Part shown: in pieces, positions 1 to 7,950 of the stretch | Position numbering within the stretch: the stretch's first letter is position 1 | Layout of the letters: every line of letters begins with the position of its first letter | NCBI GenBank assembly: GCA_947630205.1 | Contig: CANRGW010000010.1 | Coordinates: forward strand, 1-17,296 | Reading direction: 5' to 3' | Length of the DNA stretch: 17,296 nt | Origin: an uncultured Bacilli bacterium | GTDB lineage: Bacteria > Bacillota_I > Bacilli_A > RF39 > UBA660 | Notes under the pieces: generated by a model | The model's input: only the letters and a program-made list of their open reading frames with translations | What the model was told of the DNA's origin: nothing | The model's database searches: none | Program-made: the position numbers and the translations under genes

Positions 1-2031
1 ATAATCTTTTTTCGTAATCGTTTCTAATTTTTCCATTTCATTTAATAAAATCATTAAACTAGAAATAGCCGTATTAAATTTTAAACTATCTAAATCTTCT
101 CCTACTTTCTTAATCGTTTTATTTATCAAAACTTCAAGGGTAGGGGAGTAAGTAGTTTTACTATTTAATCTTTCTGCAATTCGTTCAACTCTATCTAAGA
201 ATTTACGACAACCATTTAAACTATTAGTATTCCAACTAACTTCTTTTTCATAATCACCTATAAACATTTCATAAACTCTTAAGGCGTCGGCACCATATTC
301 TTCTATACAATCATTAGGATTAATAACATTACCTTTCGATTTACTCATCTTTTCACCATTAGCACCTAATATCATGCCATGACTAGTACGAATTTTAAAT
401 GGTTCTTTATTTGGTACTAAACCTTGGTCATATAAGAAATTATTCCAAAATCTTGCATAAAGTAAATGTCTTGTTGCATGTTCCATACCACCATTATACC
501 AATCAACTTTACCAAAATATTTTAAAGCATCTTGTGATACAAATTCTTTATCATTATGAGGGTCCATATACCGAAGCCAATACCAAGAAGAGCCAGCCCA
601 GTTAGGCATTGTATCAGTTTCCCGTTTCGCATCAGGATTTCCACATTTAGGACATTTTGTATTAACAAATTCGGGAATTGCTGCAAGTGGACTTTCCCCG
701 TCATCAGTTGGCTCATAAGAAGCAACATTTGGAAGTTTAACTGGCAAGTCTTCATAAGGAACCGGAACCCAACCACAGTCAGGACACTTAATCATTGGAA
801 TTGGTTCACCCCAAAATCTTTGTCTTGAAAATACCCAATCTTGAAGACGATATTTAACAGATGCATGACCAATACCTTCATTTTCCAAATAGTTAATCAT
901 TTTCGCAATTGCTTCTTGCTTATTATCGATACCATTTAAGAAACTAGAATTAATCATCTCGCCATCACCGATATAGGCTGCTTCACTTATATTTCCACCT
1001 TTAATAACTTCAATAATATCAATACCAAATTTCTTGGCAAATTCATAATCTCTATCATCATGAGCAGGAACAGCCATAATAGCACCTGTTCCATAATTCA
1101 TCATAGCATAAAAACCTAAAATTTTTACCCCTGTTTTTTCTTTATTTAATTGCGTTCTTTCCATTTCGCTTTTATGACTAGCAAATTCTTGATAGGCTTT
1201 AATTTCATCCATATTTAAAATTCTGGCTTCTAAATTCTTTAAAATAGGATGTTCAGGAGCAATAACCATAAAAGTTACTCCAAAGATAGTATCAGGACGC
1301 GTTGTATAAACTTTTAATTTTTCATCAGTATCATCAATTAAGAAATCAATCTCAGCACCAGTTGATTTACCAATCCAATTTATCTGGGCTAATTTTGTTT
1401 TTTCTTGAAATTCCGTCTCATCTAAACCATCTAAAAGTCTTTCAGCATATTGTTTCATGCCAAGCATCCATTGTTCTTTTTCTTTATGAACAATAGGACC
1501 TCCACATCTTTCACAACAACCACCTTCAACTTCTTCATTAGCAAGACCTATTTTACAATTAGGACACCAATTAATTGTTTTCTTGTCTTTATAAGCAAGA
1601 CCGGCTTCATAGAATTTTAAAAATTGCCATTGTGTCCATTTATAATATTTAGGATCAGTTGTTGCAAACTCTCTTGACCAATCAAAAGATAATCCTAAAC
1701 TTTCAAGTTGTCCTTTAAAAGTCTTGATATTTTCTTTAACAGCAATACTTGGATGAACATGATTTTTTATAGCATATTCTTCGGCTGGAAGTCCAAAAGC
1801 ATCCCAACCCATTGGAAATAATACATTATATCCTTCCATTCTTTTCTTTCTAGCAACAGCATCAAGAGATGCATAACTTCTAACATGACCAACATGAAGA
1901 CCAGCACCACTTGGATATGGGAATTCTACTAAAACATAATATTTTTCCTTAGTACTATTATTTTTAGCCTCAAATGTATGATTTTCTTTCCAGTATTTTT
2001 GCCATTTTTTTTCAATTTTTTTTGTTTCCAT
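1..2031 (-). CDS. leuS: Leucyl-tRNA synthetase, N-terminal 677 residues (C-terminus outside window)
   Basis: Class I aminoacyl-tRNA synthetase that charges tRNA-Leu with leucine in the cytoplasm. The frame is open from the ATG at 2031 to the window edge, giving 677 of the roughly 800 residues usual for bacterial LeuRS. Visible landmarks are the HIGH-type motif HVGH (residues 46-49) after FPYPSGAG, a zinc-binding cysteine cluster starting CPNC near residue 156, the editing-domain motif TTRPDTIFG, two further CxxC pairs (CPDC, CPKC), and the KMSKS loop (561-565). The anticodon-binding domain begins but is cut off. The start is preceded by an AAGGAAAG ribosome binding site and overlaps the upstream membrane-protein gene by 20 bases. 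The transcript starts at a leucine T-box leader about 550 bases upstream, which agrees with this identity. No frameshift seen in the visible part. Confidence 0.97.
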   Translation of the reverse strand, partial: METKKIEKKWQKYWKENHTFEAKNNSTKEKYYVLVEFPYPSGAGLHVGHVRSYASLDAVARKKRMEGYNVLFPMGWDAFGLPAEEYAIKNHVHPSIAVKENIKTFKGQLESLGLSFDWSREFATTDPKYYKWTQWQFLKFYEAGLAYKDKKTINWCPNCKIGLANEEVEGGCCERCGGPIVHKEKEQWMLGMKQYAERLLDGLDETEFQEKTKLAQINWIGKSTGAEIDFLIDDTDEKLKVYTTRPDTIFGVTFMVIAPEHPILKNLEARILNMDEIKAYQEFASHKSEMERTQLNKEKTGVKILGFYAMMNYGTGAIMAVPAHDDRDYEFAKKFGIDIIEVIKGGNISEAAYIGDGEMINSSFLNGIDNKQEAIAKMINYLENEGIGHASVKYRLQDWVFSRQRFWGEPIPMIKCPDCGWVPVPYEDLPVKLPNVASYEPTDDGESPLAAIPEFVNTKCPKCGNPDAKRETDTMPNWAGSSWYWLRYMDPHNDKEFVSQDALKYFGKVDWYNGGMEHATRHLLYARFWNNFLYDQGLVPNKEPFKIRTSHGMILGANGEKMSKSKGNVINPNDCIEEYGADALRVYEMFIGDYEKEVSWNTNSLNGCRKFLDRVERIAERLNSKTTYSPTLEVLINKTIKKVGEDLDSLKFNTAISSLMILLNEMEKLETITKKDY

Positions 2032-2386
2032 TTTTTATCTTTCCTTTCTTAGTATAATAAACTCCTATAAAATTAAAAGTAATTAAAATTAGAGGTATTA
2101 AAACAGCCGCTCCTACAAAAACTGCTAAATAAATATTTTTTATAAATTGCATTACAAAAGTTGCAGCAAAAGCAATATCAAATGCACTTACCAAAGCAAT
2201 CGCTTGCATAATGTTTTGATACTTTATTGAAGACATATCTAAATTATATTTTTTCATTAAATACACAAGTTCAACCGGAACCTTATTTTTATTTAATTCC
2301 TTTTTCTTAAAAACTTGAAGAAAGAAATAAATCAGATAAACTATTACAAAAGTTCCTATAAACCAAAATAAATCTTTTAGTTCCAT
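2012..2386 (-). CDS. Small membrane protein of unknown function, co-transcribed with leuS
   Basis: A 124-residue protein I cannot assign to a named family. An N-terminal hydrophobic helix (about residues 6-22) is followed by a basic cytoplasmic-type segment (KKKELNKNK), an amphipathic stretch, two further hydrophobic helices (about 54-78 and 82-105), and a Lys/Asn-rich tail; about three membrane spans in all. I chose the ATG at 2386, which sits 6 bases behind GGAGG, rather than the longer frame that starts inside the T-box terminator. The gene lies between that terminator and leuS and overlaps leuS by 20 bases, so it is under the same leucine-tRNA control. Its TGA stop is the only TGA stop among the genes of the window. 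A role linked to leucine supply or translation is only a guess from position. Confidence 0.85.
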   Translation of the reverse strand: MELKDLFWFIGTFVIVYLIYFFLQVFKKKELNKNKVPVELVYLMKKYNLDMSSIKYQNIMQAIALVSAFDIAFAATFVMQFIKNIYLAVFVGAAVLIPLILITFNFIGVYYTKKGKIKNGNKKN

Positions 2387-2400
2387 AATACCTCCAAAAG

Positions 2401-2443
2401 AAAAAAAGATGGAACCATAAGGAGTGCTAAGCACGGTACCATC
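2401..2443 (-). terminator. Rho-independent terminator of the T-box switch
   Basis: On the minus strand, GATGGTACC (2443-2435) pairs with GGTTCCATC (2416-2408) with one mismatch. The pair encloses a small GTGC/GCAC hairpin and is followed directly by seven T (2407-2401). The 5' arm is part of the T-box sequence itself, so terminator and antiterminator exclude each other, as in all transcriptional T-boxes. It ends 15 bases before the membrane-protein ATG. Confidence 0.88.
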
Positions 2444-2584
2444 CTAACTTTAACTTAATTATCTTAACGCGATTAACGATTATTTTTCTAAAAAGACAAG
2501 TTCATATATTTATAAATATTAGTTTGCACCAACCACTAACTCTCTAAAAAAGATAAATACATTACTACTTCTTCAAAATAATAT
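2401..2584 (-). promoter_or_regulatory. T-box leader, leucine-type, CUU specifier
   Basis: Read on the minus strand this has the ordered parts of a T-box leader. They are the 5' strand of the specifier loop with AGTA (2566-2563), AGAGAG and the distal GGTTGGTGCAAACT segment of Stem I (2534-2521), then GAA (2503-2501) followed by CTT (2500-2498) and a purine. After these comes the T-box sequence AGGATGGTACCGTG (2445-2432; family consensus AGGGTGGNACCGCG). The helix between loop and Stem I tip pairs well (ATGTATTTAT with ATAAATATAT). The specifier CTT reads as Leu, and the bulge UGGU can pair with an ACCA tRNA end, as expected for tRNA-Leu with discriminator A. Uncharged tRNA-Leu should stabilise the antiterminator and switch on the membrane gene and leuS. 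Confidence 0.93.
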
Positions 2585-2590
2585 ATGAAT

Positions 2591-2619
2591 ATTTAAACAT
2601 AAATACCTTGAAATTTCAA
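2591..2619 (-). promoter_or_regulatory. Probable promoter of the T-box/leuS transcript
   Basis: TTGAAA (2619-2614), a 17-base spacer, then an extended -10 TGTTTAAAT whose hexamer TTAAAT occupies 2596-2591. The predicted start near 2584 falls just before the 5' strand of T-box Stem I. The -10 matches consensus in four of six bases; its position supports it more than its sequence. Confidence 0.45.
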
Positions 2620-2624
2620 GTATT
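2602..2624 (-). terminator. Short palindrome after the GH31 remnant, possible weak terminator
   Basis: CTTGAA/TTCAAG stem extended by AATA/TATT with one bulged C, 14 bases after the GH31 stop codon. On the minus strand the tail is only TATTTATGTTT, so termination would be weak. On the plus strand it is followed by seven T, but no plus-strand gene lies upstream. It overlaps the -35 region of the leuS promoter. Confidence 0.35.
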
Positions 2625-2637
2625 TTTTTAAAGTTAT

Positions 2638-5011
2638 TTAAACTTCACTCATATATTCAATTAAACGTAAGAAAACTTTAACACTTCGTTTATCAAGTCC
2701 TTTTTTCTGAAGTTTCTTAATACCAATTCTTTTCTTACTAGTTGGTGTTTCTTTATTATAAAGAATACTTGCTATAGTATCTTTTAACTTCGTTGGTACT
2801 TTTAAATCAGATAAAATACTATCAATATCATCATTAATTAACATTAAAGCATCTATTTCAATATCTGCACCTTGACAATTAATTGTTAATTGAGTTTTCG
2901 TATCAACATCTTTAATTTCTACGATAAATTCAGTATCCATAGGATAAGATGTAAAAGGTATTTCTCGATCATTAGAATATACTTTAACATTACTTGCCAT
3001 CTTAGTATTACGGAAATGTATTTTATAATTTCGTTTTTTAAATTGTAAATCTGGTTTTCCTTCTAAAGTATGTATAATTAAAGTATAATTGTTACTTAAA
3101 TAATTATAATCGATATTGGTAATTGTATATTCTCCATTTAAATAATTTTTCGTCAAGCCATCATCTTCATATAAATTATAAGAATTACTACTACCTGGGA
3201 AAACATGTATTTCTAATTCTTGAGGATTTTCATAAGACATTAAATCATTGATACCAGAAAGGGGAATAATTCCTCCGGCTTTTACAAAAACAGGATAATC
3301 TTCTATATTATAAAATGATACATATTTTTTATTTCCAATAAACTTTTTACCAGTTTTAAAATCATACCATATTCCTTCAGGAATATAAAACTTTTGAATA
3401 GTTCTATCAATTAAAGGGTCACTTTTCTTAACAATTGGGGAAATTAACATAGAAGAACCAAAGAAATATTGATTTTTATAAACAGGGTCATCATAAGCAA
3501 AAGGATTTTCATAATAGAAAGGTCTAATAAGTGGTATTCCTTCTTTATGATATCTATACACCTCAGAATACAAATAAGGTATTAATTGACTTCTTAATCT
3601 TAAATAATAACTAACAATATTATTAGTTACAACATTCCAACGCCATGGTTCTCTTTTATAATAAGTACCATACTCCGTATTAAATCTTAAAAAGGGAGAA
3701 AAAACTTCTTATATAAAGTTCATCATCTTCAATTCCTCCAACACTTCCTCCAACATCATGACTCCAATAAGAAACTCCAACATTAGCAGCCGTAATATTA
3801 AAAAGTGGTAAAAATTTTAAAACTTCAAAACTAATTTGATTATGACCAGAATATAGAACCGGATATCTATGAGGAGCATAATTAGCATTTCTTGCTAAGA
3901 TTAAACCACGATTACCATTTCTTTCCATATCTTTTTTCATATAATCATTTAAAGCAAATAAAGAATTACGATTTTCAAGAACATCATAATCATTCCAAAA
4001 TAAATCTATACCTAGTTTTTCTAAAGGATGAATAAATAATTTTAAATATAAATCCATAAATCTTGCTTCAAATGGTTTAAATTCTATATAACCTTTTTTA
4101 TTTAATTCAATATATTGAGTAGCCAACGGAAAGTATTCTTCATGATTAAATATACCATCTTTAGGATTAATTTTAACTCCCACTTTAACATTCATTTGAT
4201 GAAGAATATCAATTAAACGTTCAGGGTCTCTTATTAACTCTTTATTAAAAGTAAAACCAGAAGTAGAAGAAAGTTTAGGATTTTTTATACTCCAATCTTT
4301 ATCAAATAAAAATACAGAAATCGGAATACTATTCATTCGGAATTTATTTAAAAGTGTTACAATGTGTTCATCATAATAAGGAATATCACGACTCCACCAA
4401 TTACCAAGAGCATATCTTGGAATAAAAGATGGAAAACCCGTTAAAGTAAAATAATCTTTTAAAACTTCATTAAAATTAGAACCATATGCAAACAAATAAA
4501 TATCTTTTGTTTCAGCATCTCTTTTATAAAAATTAGAATTTTCATCTAATAATAAAGTATCTGAGTCATCTAAAACAACATACATATCCGGATTTATTAA
4601 TCCTTTACTTAAAGGAGGCATTTTTAAAGTATTATCTAAAGATATTGTTGTTCCTCCATAATTCCGAACTTCTTTTTGACCATAAAACCATTCTTTATGA
4701 CTATATAAAATAGTAGCCGAAAGATTTTTTTCAGAAAATTTAGAATTTTTTAAATATTTTAAATTAATATACTTAGTTTCTATATAAATATAACTAGCAT
4801 CTTCGCGAACTAAAAAGTCAGGTTTTGGAAACTTTCTTTTAATAACTAAGGTTGATGCTGAGTCTACAAATTTCTTTTGTTCACTGTATTCAAGACGAAT
4901 TAATCTTTCTGTTAAAATTTGAATTCTAAAATGTGATCCTTCAATAGTTCTTGTATTTTCAACAGTTAAGTCATCAGGATTTATTTTAAATTGGGGTCCT
5001 AAATCGTACAT
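2638..5011 (-). pseudogene. Glycoside hydrolase family 31 (alpha-glucosidase-like), frameshifted
   Basis: GH31 enzymes release sugars from alpha-glycosides. Here two frames together cover a full-length protein of about 790 residues. The first (5011-3680, 443 residues, start behind AGGAGG) holds the N-terminal beta-domain and most of the barrel: NWWSRD (204-209), FLFDKDW, the nucleophile motif FWND (D341), and SYWSHDVGG (414-422). It then goes out of frame at a run of six T (3704-3699) and stops. The +1 frame continues with SPFLRFNTEYG and KREPWRWN, through the C-terminal beta-domains, to the stop at 2638. The second part has no proper start of its own. The conserved R-x-x-Q-x-G-x-F-S-P segment is missing about five residues at the break, which suggests a deletion of about 14 bases, not a one-base sequencing error. 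At the usual acid/base site (SGD in many members) the sequence is SGH (H390). It follows a VanY-type gene by 26 bases. Confidence 0.85.
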
Positions 5012-5037
5012 AATTAACCTCCTTTTTATTCTTTTGA

Positions 5038-6156
5038 TTATTTATTCAAAAAACGAATATAATATTCATCATAAGTCATATTTTTATCATGAACATCTTT
5101 CGCTAGTTCTACACCTACATAACGATAATGCCAAGACTCATACTTAACTCCCGTTATTTCTTCATTTCCTTCATCATATCTAAATATAAAACCATATTTA
5201 TAAGCATTTTCTCTTATCCATTCACTTTCTTTAGTTCCTTTAAATACTTCACTACTTTCAGCCTTAATATCAACTGCTAAACCCGTTTGATGTTCGGAAA
5301 AACCTGGATGAGCAACATAATTCTCAGCATATTTTTTACCATAAGCATCTAAATATAAATCATAAGTATCTTGTTGCTTTTTATAATCACGATAAGCCGA
5401 ACGAACTAAAGCTTTATAACCTGTTGCAGCCTTACAATCATCAGACATTTTTTTAAAGGCTTCTAACATCGTTGCTTCTGCTTTTTGTTTATTATCAGCA
5501 GCATATTCTAAAGGAACATCTACTAAATTCTCAGGAACAAAATCTTCACTTAATTCTGTATATTTATTAACTAACATATCATAACTAAATTCTGTAACTG
5601 GTCTTGTATTAGTATAAAAATCATTATCTAAACCTATATTAACATAAACAACAACTAATTCTTTATCAATAGTATTTTCTTTTTGATAAGCAACATATCT
5701 ATCATAATTACTTAAAATAGCAAAATCATACTTTAAATAATCATTAATATTTTCAATATAATCTTTTTCTAAAAATTCTTTAAGAGAAGCATCCGTTGCA
5801 CTTCTTGTAATATTATTTATTTCTTCGGCTTTATAACCTTTTTTTATTAAAGCATTTATATTCTTAGTATAATCTTTTAATTTAACATACTCTAAATCTT
5901 TATAAATACTATAATTATCTTTTTTAAAATCTGAACTTGCAAATATAGTATCTAAGGCTTTACTATATTCTTGATTTAAAACTTCTTTCTTTAAATTATT
6001 ATTTAAAATCGTTTTAATACTTGCATCTTGATAATTAAGTTCTTTTAATAAATGTTTATTATATAATTTAATTGGATTAATTATTTCAATAATTATAATT
6101 AACAAGATAACACTTAAAACGATGACTGCTTTTTTATTTAATTTTCTTCTTTTCAT
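5038..6156 (-). CDS. Membrane-anchored D-alanyl-D-alanine carboxypeptidase, VanY/peptidase M15B type
   Basis: Zinc peptidase of the LAS (M15) group that trims the terminal D-residue from peptidoglycan stem peptides. The 372-residue protein starts with KRRK and one hydrophobic helix (about 9-26), probably an uncleaved anchor, so the enzyme faces outside. A helical, Lys/Asn-rich spacer (30-200) precedes the catalytic domain (about 215-372). That domain has SAYR (253-256), SEHQTGLAVD with zinc ligands H289 and D296, and YESWHYRYVG with the catalytic Glu340 and third ligand H343. The full catalytic set is present. The ATG follows GGGTGAT; an extended -10 promoter lies just upstream. It is the first gene of a two-gene unit with the GH31 remnant and is divergent from mnmL. 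It resembles the VanXY-like protein at 9122-9844 but is a different, anchored paralogue. Confidence 0.9.
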   Translation of the reverse strand: MKRRKLNKKAVIVLSVILLIIIIEIINPIKLYNKHLLKELNYQDASIKTILNNNLKKEVLNQEYSKALDTIFASSDFKKDNYSIYKDLEYVKLKDYTKNINALIKKGYKAEEINNITRSATDASLKEFLEKDYIENINDYLKYDFAILSNYDRYVAYQKENTIDKELVVVYVNIGLDNDFYTNTRPVTEFSYDMLVNKYTELSEDFVPENLVDVPLEYAADNKQKAEATMLEAFKKMSDDCKAATGYKALVRSAYRDYKKQQDTYDLYLDAYGKKYAENYVAHPGFSEHQTGLAVDIKAESSEVFKGTKESEWIRENAYKYGFIFRYDEGNEEITGVKYESWHYRYVGVELAKDVHDKNMTYDEYYIRFLNK

Positions 6157-6173
6157 ATTATCACCCTATTATA

Positions 6174-6201
6174 AGTATACCACATTATAAAAATTAGTTA
6201 A
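6174..6201 (-). promoter_or_regulatory. Probable promoter of the VanY-type gene
   Basis: Extended -10 TGGTATACT with hexamer at 6179-6174, preceded by TTAACT (6201-6196) at 16 bases. The leader would be only about 10-15 bases long, the same arrangement seen for mnmL on the other strand. A second TATAAT at 6173-6168 is an alternative -10. Confidence 0.5.
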
Positions 6202-6304
6202 GTTTTTTTTATTAAAATTTTTATTTTCTAAAAAGACTAATTATATTTTTAAAGATTATTTTCTTTAATTCTTCTTTGATATTATTTTTTAAAACGAAAA
6301 AATG

Positions 6305-6333
6305 TTGTCAAACTACTTAAAAAATGCTATTCT
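6305..6333 (+). promoter_or_regulatory. Promoter of mnmL
   Basis: TTGTCA (6305-6310), a 17-base spacer, and TATTCT (6328-6333) preceded by TGC, an extended -10. The start site would lie near 6340, about 10 bases before the ATG, with GGTGAT as ribosome binding site. Confidence 0.65.
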
Positions 6334-6348
6334 AATCACGGTGATTTT

Positions 6349-7290
6349 ATGACTTATTTAAATAATAAAAGATATTATACTTTAGATAGTTTTTATAAAG
6401 AAAAATTTGGTATGAAAATTGCTAAAATTAGTTTAAATGCTAATTTTACTTGTCCTAATCGTGATGGAACAAAAGGTATTGGAGGATGTATTTATTGTTC
6501 TAGTCTTAAAAGTGGAGATTTTGCTGGAAATAAAGAAAAAGATATTGTTCTTCAATTTGAAGATATAAAAAAAATAATGTTAAGAAAATGGCCTGATGCT
6601 AAATTTATTGGTTATTTTCAAGCAGGAACTAATACTTATGCTAGTATTCCTGAATTAAAAAAGGTATTTGAACCAATTTTAAAACAAAAAGATGTAGTTG
6701 GTCTTAATATAGCAACACGTCCGGATGCTATTTCAGATGAATGTTTAGAATATTTAAGTGATTTAAATAAAAGAACTTATTTAACTGTTGAATTAGGACT
6801 TCAAACTATTCATGATAAAACTAGTGAATTAATTAATCGTTGTCATACTTTACAAGAATTTAAAGATATGGTTTTAAAACTTCGGGAAAGAGATATTAAT
6901 GTAGTTGTACATATTATCAATGGTCTTCCTTATGAAACAGAAGAAATGATGTTAGAAACAGTTAAATATTTAAATAAATTAGATATTCAAGGTATTAAAA
7001 TACACATGTTACATATTTTAAAAAATACTAAGTTAGAAAAAATGTATCAAGAAAAACCCTTTCATGTTTTAACTAAAGATGAATATATTGATATTGTTGT
7101 AAAAGAATTAGAATTATTAAGACCTAATATTGTTATTCATAGAATTACAGGAGATCCTAAAGTAAGTGATTTAATTGAACCTACTTGGTTAATAAAAAAA
7201 TTTGTTGTTTTAAATGATATTGATAAAGAATTAAAAAAAAGAAATACTTATCAAGGAAAATCTTTAGAAATAAAAAGTGCTCATGATTAA
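6349..7290 (+). CDS. mnmL: Radical SAM protein of the YtqA/MnmL family (TIGR01212), tRNA wobble-uridine modification
   Basis: A 313-residue radical S-adenosylmethionine protein. The iron-sulfur cluster motif is C35-x11-C47-xx-C50, the spacing of the YhcC/YtqA group, within FTCPNRDGTKGIGGCIYC. It is followed by SGDFAGN, IATRPD, ELGLQT, HIINGLP, GIKIHMLH and HRITGD, all of which match Bacillus subtilis YtqA as I know it. YtqA has been renamed MnmL: in B. subtilis and Streptococcus mutans it takes part in converting the cmnm5 side chain of tRNA wobble U34 toward mnm5, together with the methylase MnmM. MnmM is usually the next gene but is absent here. It is the only plus-strand gene of the window, with its own promoter. 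Its last codons form one arm of a terminator, and its stop overlaps that of the convergent membrane gene by 4 bases. Confidence 0.88.
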   Translation: MTYLNNKRYYTLDSFYKEKFGMKIAKISLNANFTCPNRDGTKGIGGCIYCSSLKSGDFAGNKEKDIVLQFEDIKKIMLRKWPDAKFIGYFQAGTNTYASIPELKKVFEPILKQKDVVGLNIATRPDAISDECLEYLSDLNKRTYLTVELGLQTIHDKTSELINRCHTLQEFKDMVLKLRERDINVVVHIINGLPYETEEMMLETVKYLNKLDIQGIKIHMLHILKNTKLEKMYQEKPFHVLTKDEYIDIVVKELELLRPNIVIHRITGDPKVSDLIEPTWLIKKFVVLNDIDKELKKRNTYQGKSLEIKSAHD

Positions 7291-7300
7291 GCACTTTTTT
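7272..7300. terminator. Bidirectional terminator shared by two convergent genes
   Basis: Perfect 10-bp stem AAAAAGTGCT (7272-7281) with AGCACTTTTT (7290-7299) around an 8-base loop. The T run serves plus-strand transcripts and the A run, read as T on the other strand, serves minus-strand transcripts. Both stop codons (7288-7290 plus, 7289-7287 minus) lie at the loop, so the stem arms are coding sequence of both genes. Confidence 0.88.
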
Positions 7301-7904
7301 CTTTATCTTTTTCTATAACAAGATAATTAATTGACTGGATTAATGTAAAAATAATAACATAAATAAGAAGTGATGGAAGAAAATAAGTTTCAAACGGAGT
7401 TTTAAAAGCAATTACTAAGTTAGCAATCAAAAGGAAAACAAAAGAACATGTTATAGATATTCTAATTCTCTTATATATCTTTTGATTTTTAACACTTAAA
7501 GTTTTTCTAGCATCCATTGTACTTGTTAATCTTCTAATTAATTCACATACCATTATAACAACAATAGTCCAAACAATATTCATTACAAGTTTAGTCCAAG
7601 CAAACATAGATATTTCCGAATTTAAAACGGAACCACTTTTAATTAAATCACGGTCATAGTTACTAGTTAAATTATATAAATATTCAAAATTTTCTTCATC
7701 ATCGTTGCCTTCTAAAGTTGTATCATAAAAAATATCAACATAAGAATTATATTCATTATTACTTGTAAAATACATAATTGTTCTTGTTGAATAAACTATA
7801 AACTGTGTTAAATATCCTAAAATGAAAAATAAAACTAAAAGTATTTCTAATGCTGTTATAAACGCATTAAATTTTTTAACCCCTTTCATTTTTTCTTTTT
7901 TCAT
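7287..7904 (-). CDS. Four-helix membrane protein of unknown function
   Basis: A 205-residue protein I do not recognise. The start is the ATG at 7904, 4 bases behind AAGGAGG; a longer frame with a start upstream of this site is unlikely. A basic N-terminus (MKKEKMKGVKK) is followed by hydrophobic helix 1 (about 14-37) and then a polar, acidic loop of some 50 residues (NDDEENFEYLYN and similar), probably extracellular. Helices 2 (about 103-122), 3 (about 143-162) and 4 (about 171-193) follow, with a charged C-terminal tail. The loop between helices 2 and 3 is basic (RRLTSTMDARK), which fits the positive-inside rule. It has its own promoter within the tail of the racemase gene and ends at the shared terminator, so it is probably a single-gene unit. 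No enzyme motif is visible. Confidence 0.82.
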   Translation of the reverse strand: MKKEKMKGVKKFNAFITALEILLVLFFILGYLTQFIVYSTRTIMYFTSNNEYNSYVDIFYDTTLEGNDDEENFEYLYNLTSNYDRDLIKSGSVLNSEISMFAWTKLVMNIVWTIVVIMVCELIRRLTSTMDARKTLSVKNQKIYKRIRISITCSFVFLLIANLVIAFKTPFETYFLPSLLIYVIIFTLIQSINYLVIEKDKEKSA

Positions 7905-7921
7905 AGAGCCTCCTTGATTAT

Positions 7922-7950
7922 AAAATACCACAAATTATAAAGAAAAGCAA
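7922..7950 (-). promoter_or_regulatory. Probable promoter of the four-helix membrane protein
   Basis: TTGCTT (7950-7945), a 17-base spacer, and an extended -10 TGGTATTTT with hexamer at 7927-7922. The TGTGGTAT core is shared with the promoter of the VanY-type gene. The -35 lies inside the 3' arm of the upstream terminator hairpin. Confidence 0.5.

Noticed and set aside
399..1496. Several open frames of 64-90 codons on both strands (399-605, 522-776, 556-828, 1302-1496)
   Set aside because: All lie inside the leuS reading frame, lack ribosome binding sites and have low-complexity translations; they are frame shadows.
2387..2434. Longer start for the small membrane protein, beginning in the T-box terminator
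   Set aside because: The extra codons come from the terminator hairpin and T run; the ATG at 2386 has a GGAGG at proper distance.
2638..3573. A separate 311-residue protein as a gene in its own right
   Set aside because: Its only start is a TTG with no ribosome binding site in the middle of a conserved GH31 region whose preceding codons continue in the same frame up to the break.
3699..3704. Programmed -1 ribosomal frameshift at the T6 tract in the GH31 gene
   Set aside because: The downstream frame is +1 (or -2), not -1, and conserved residues are missing at the site, so deletion fits better.
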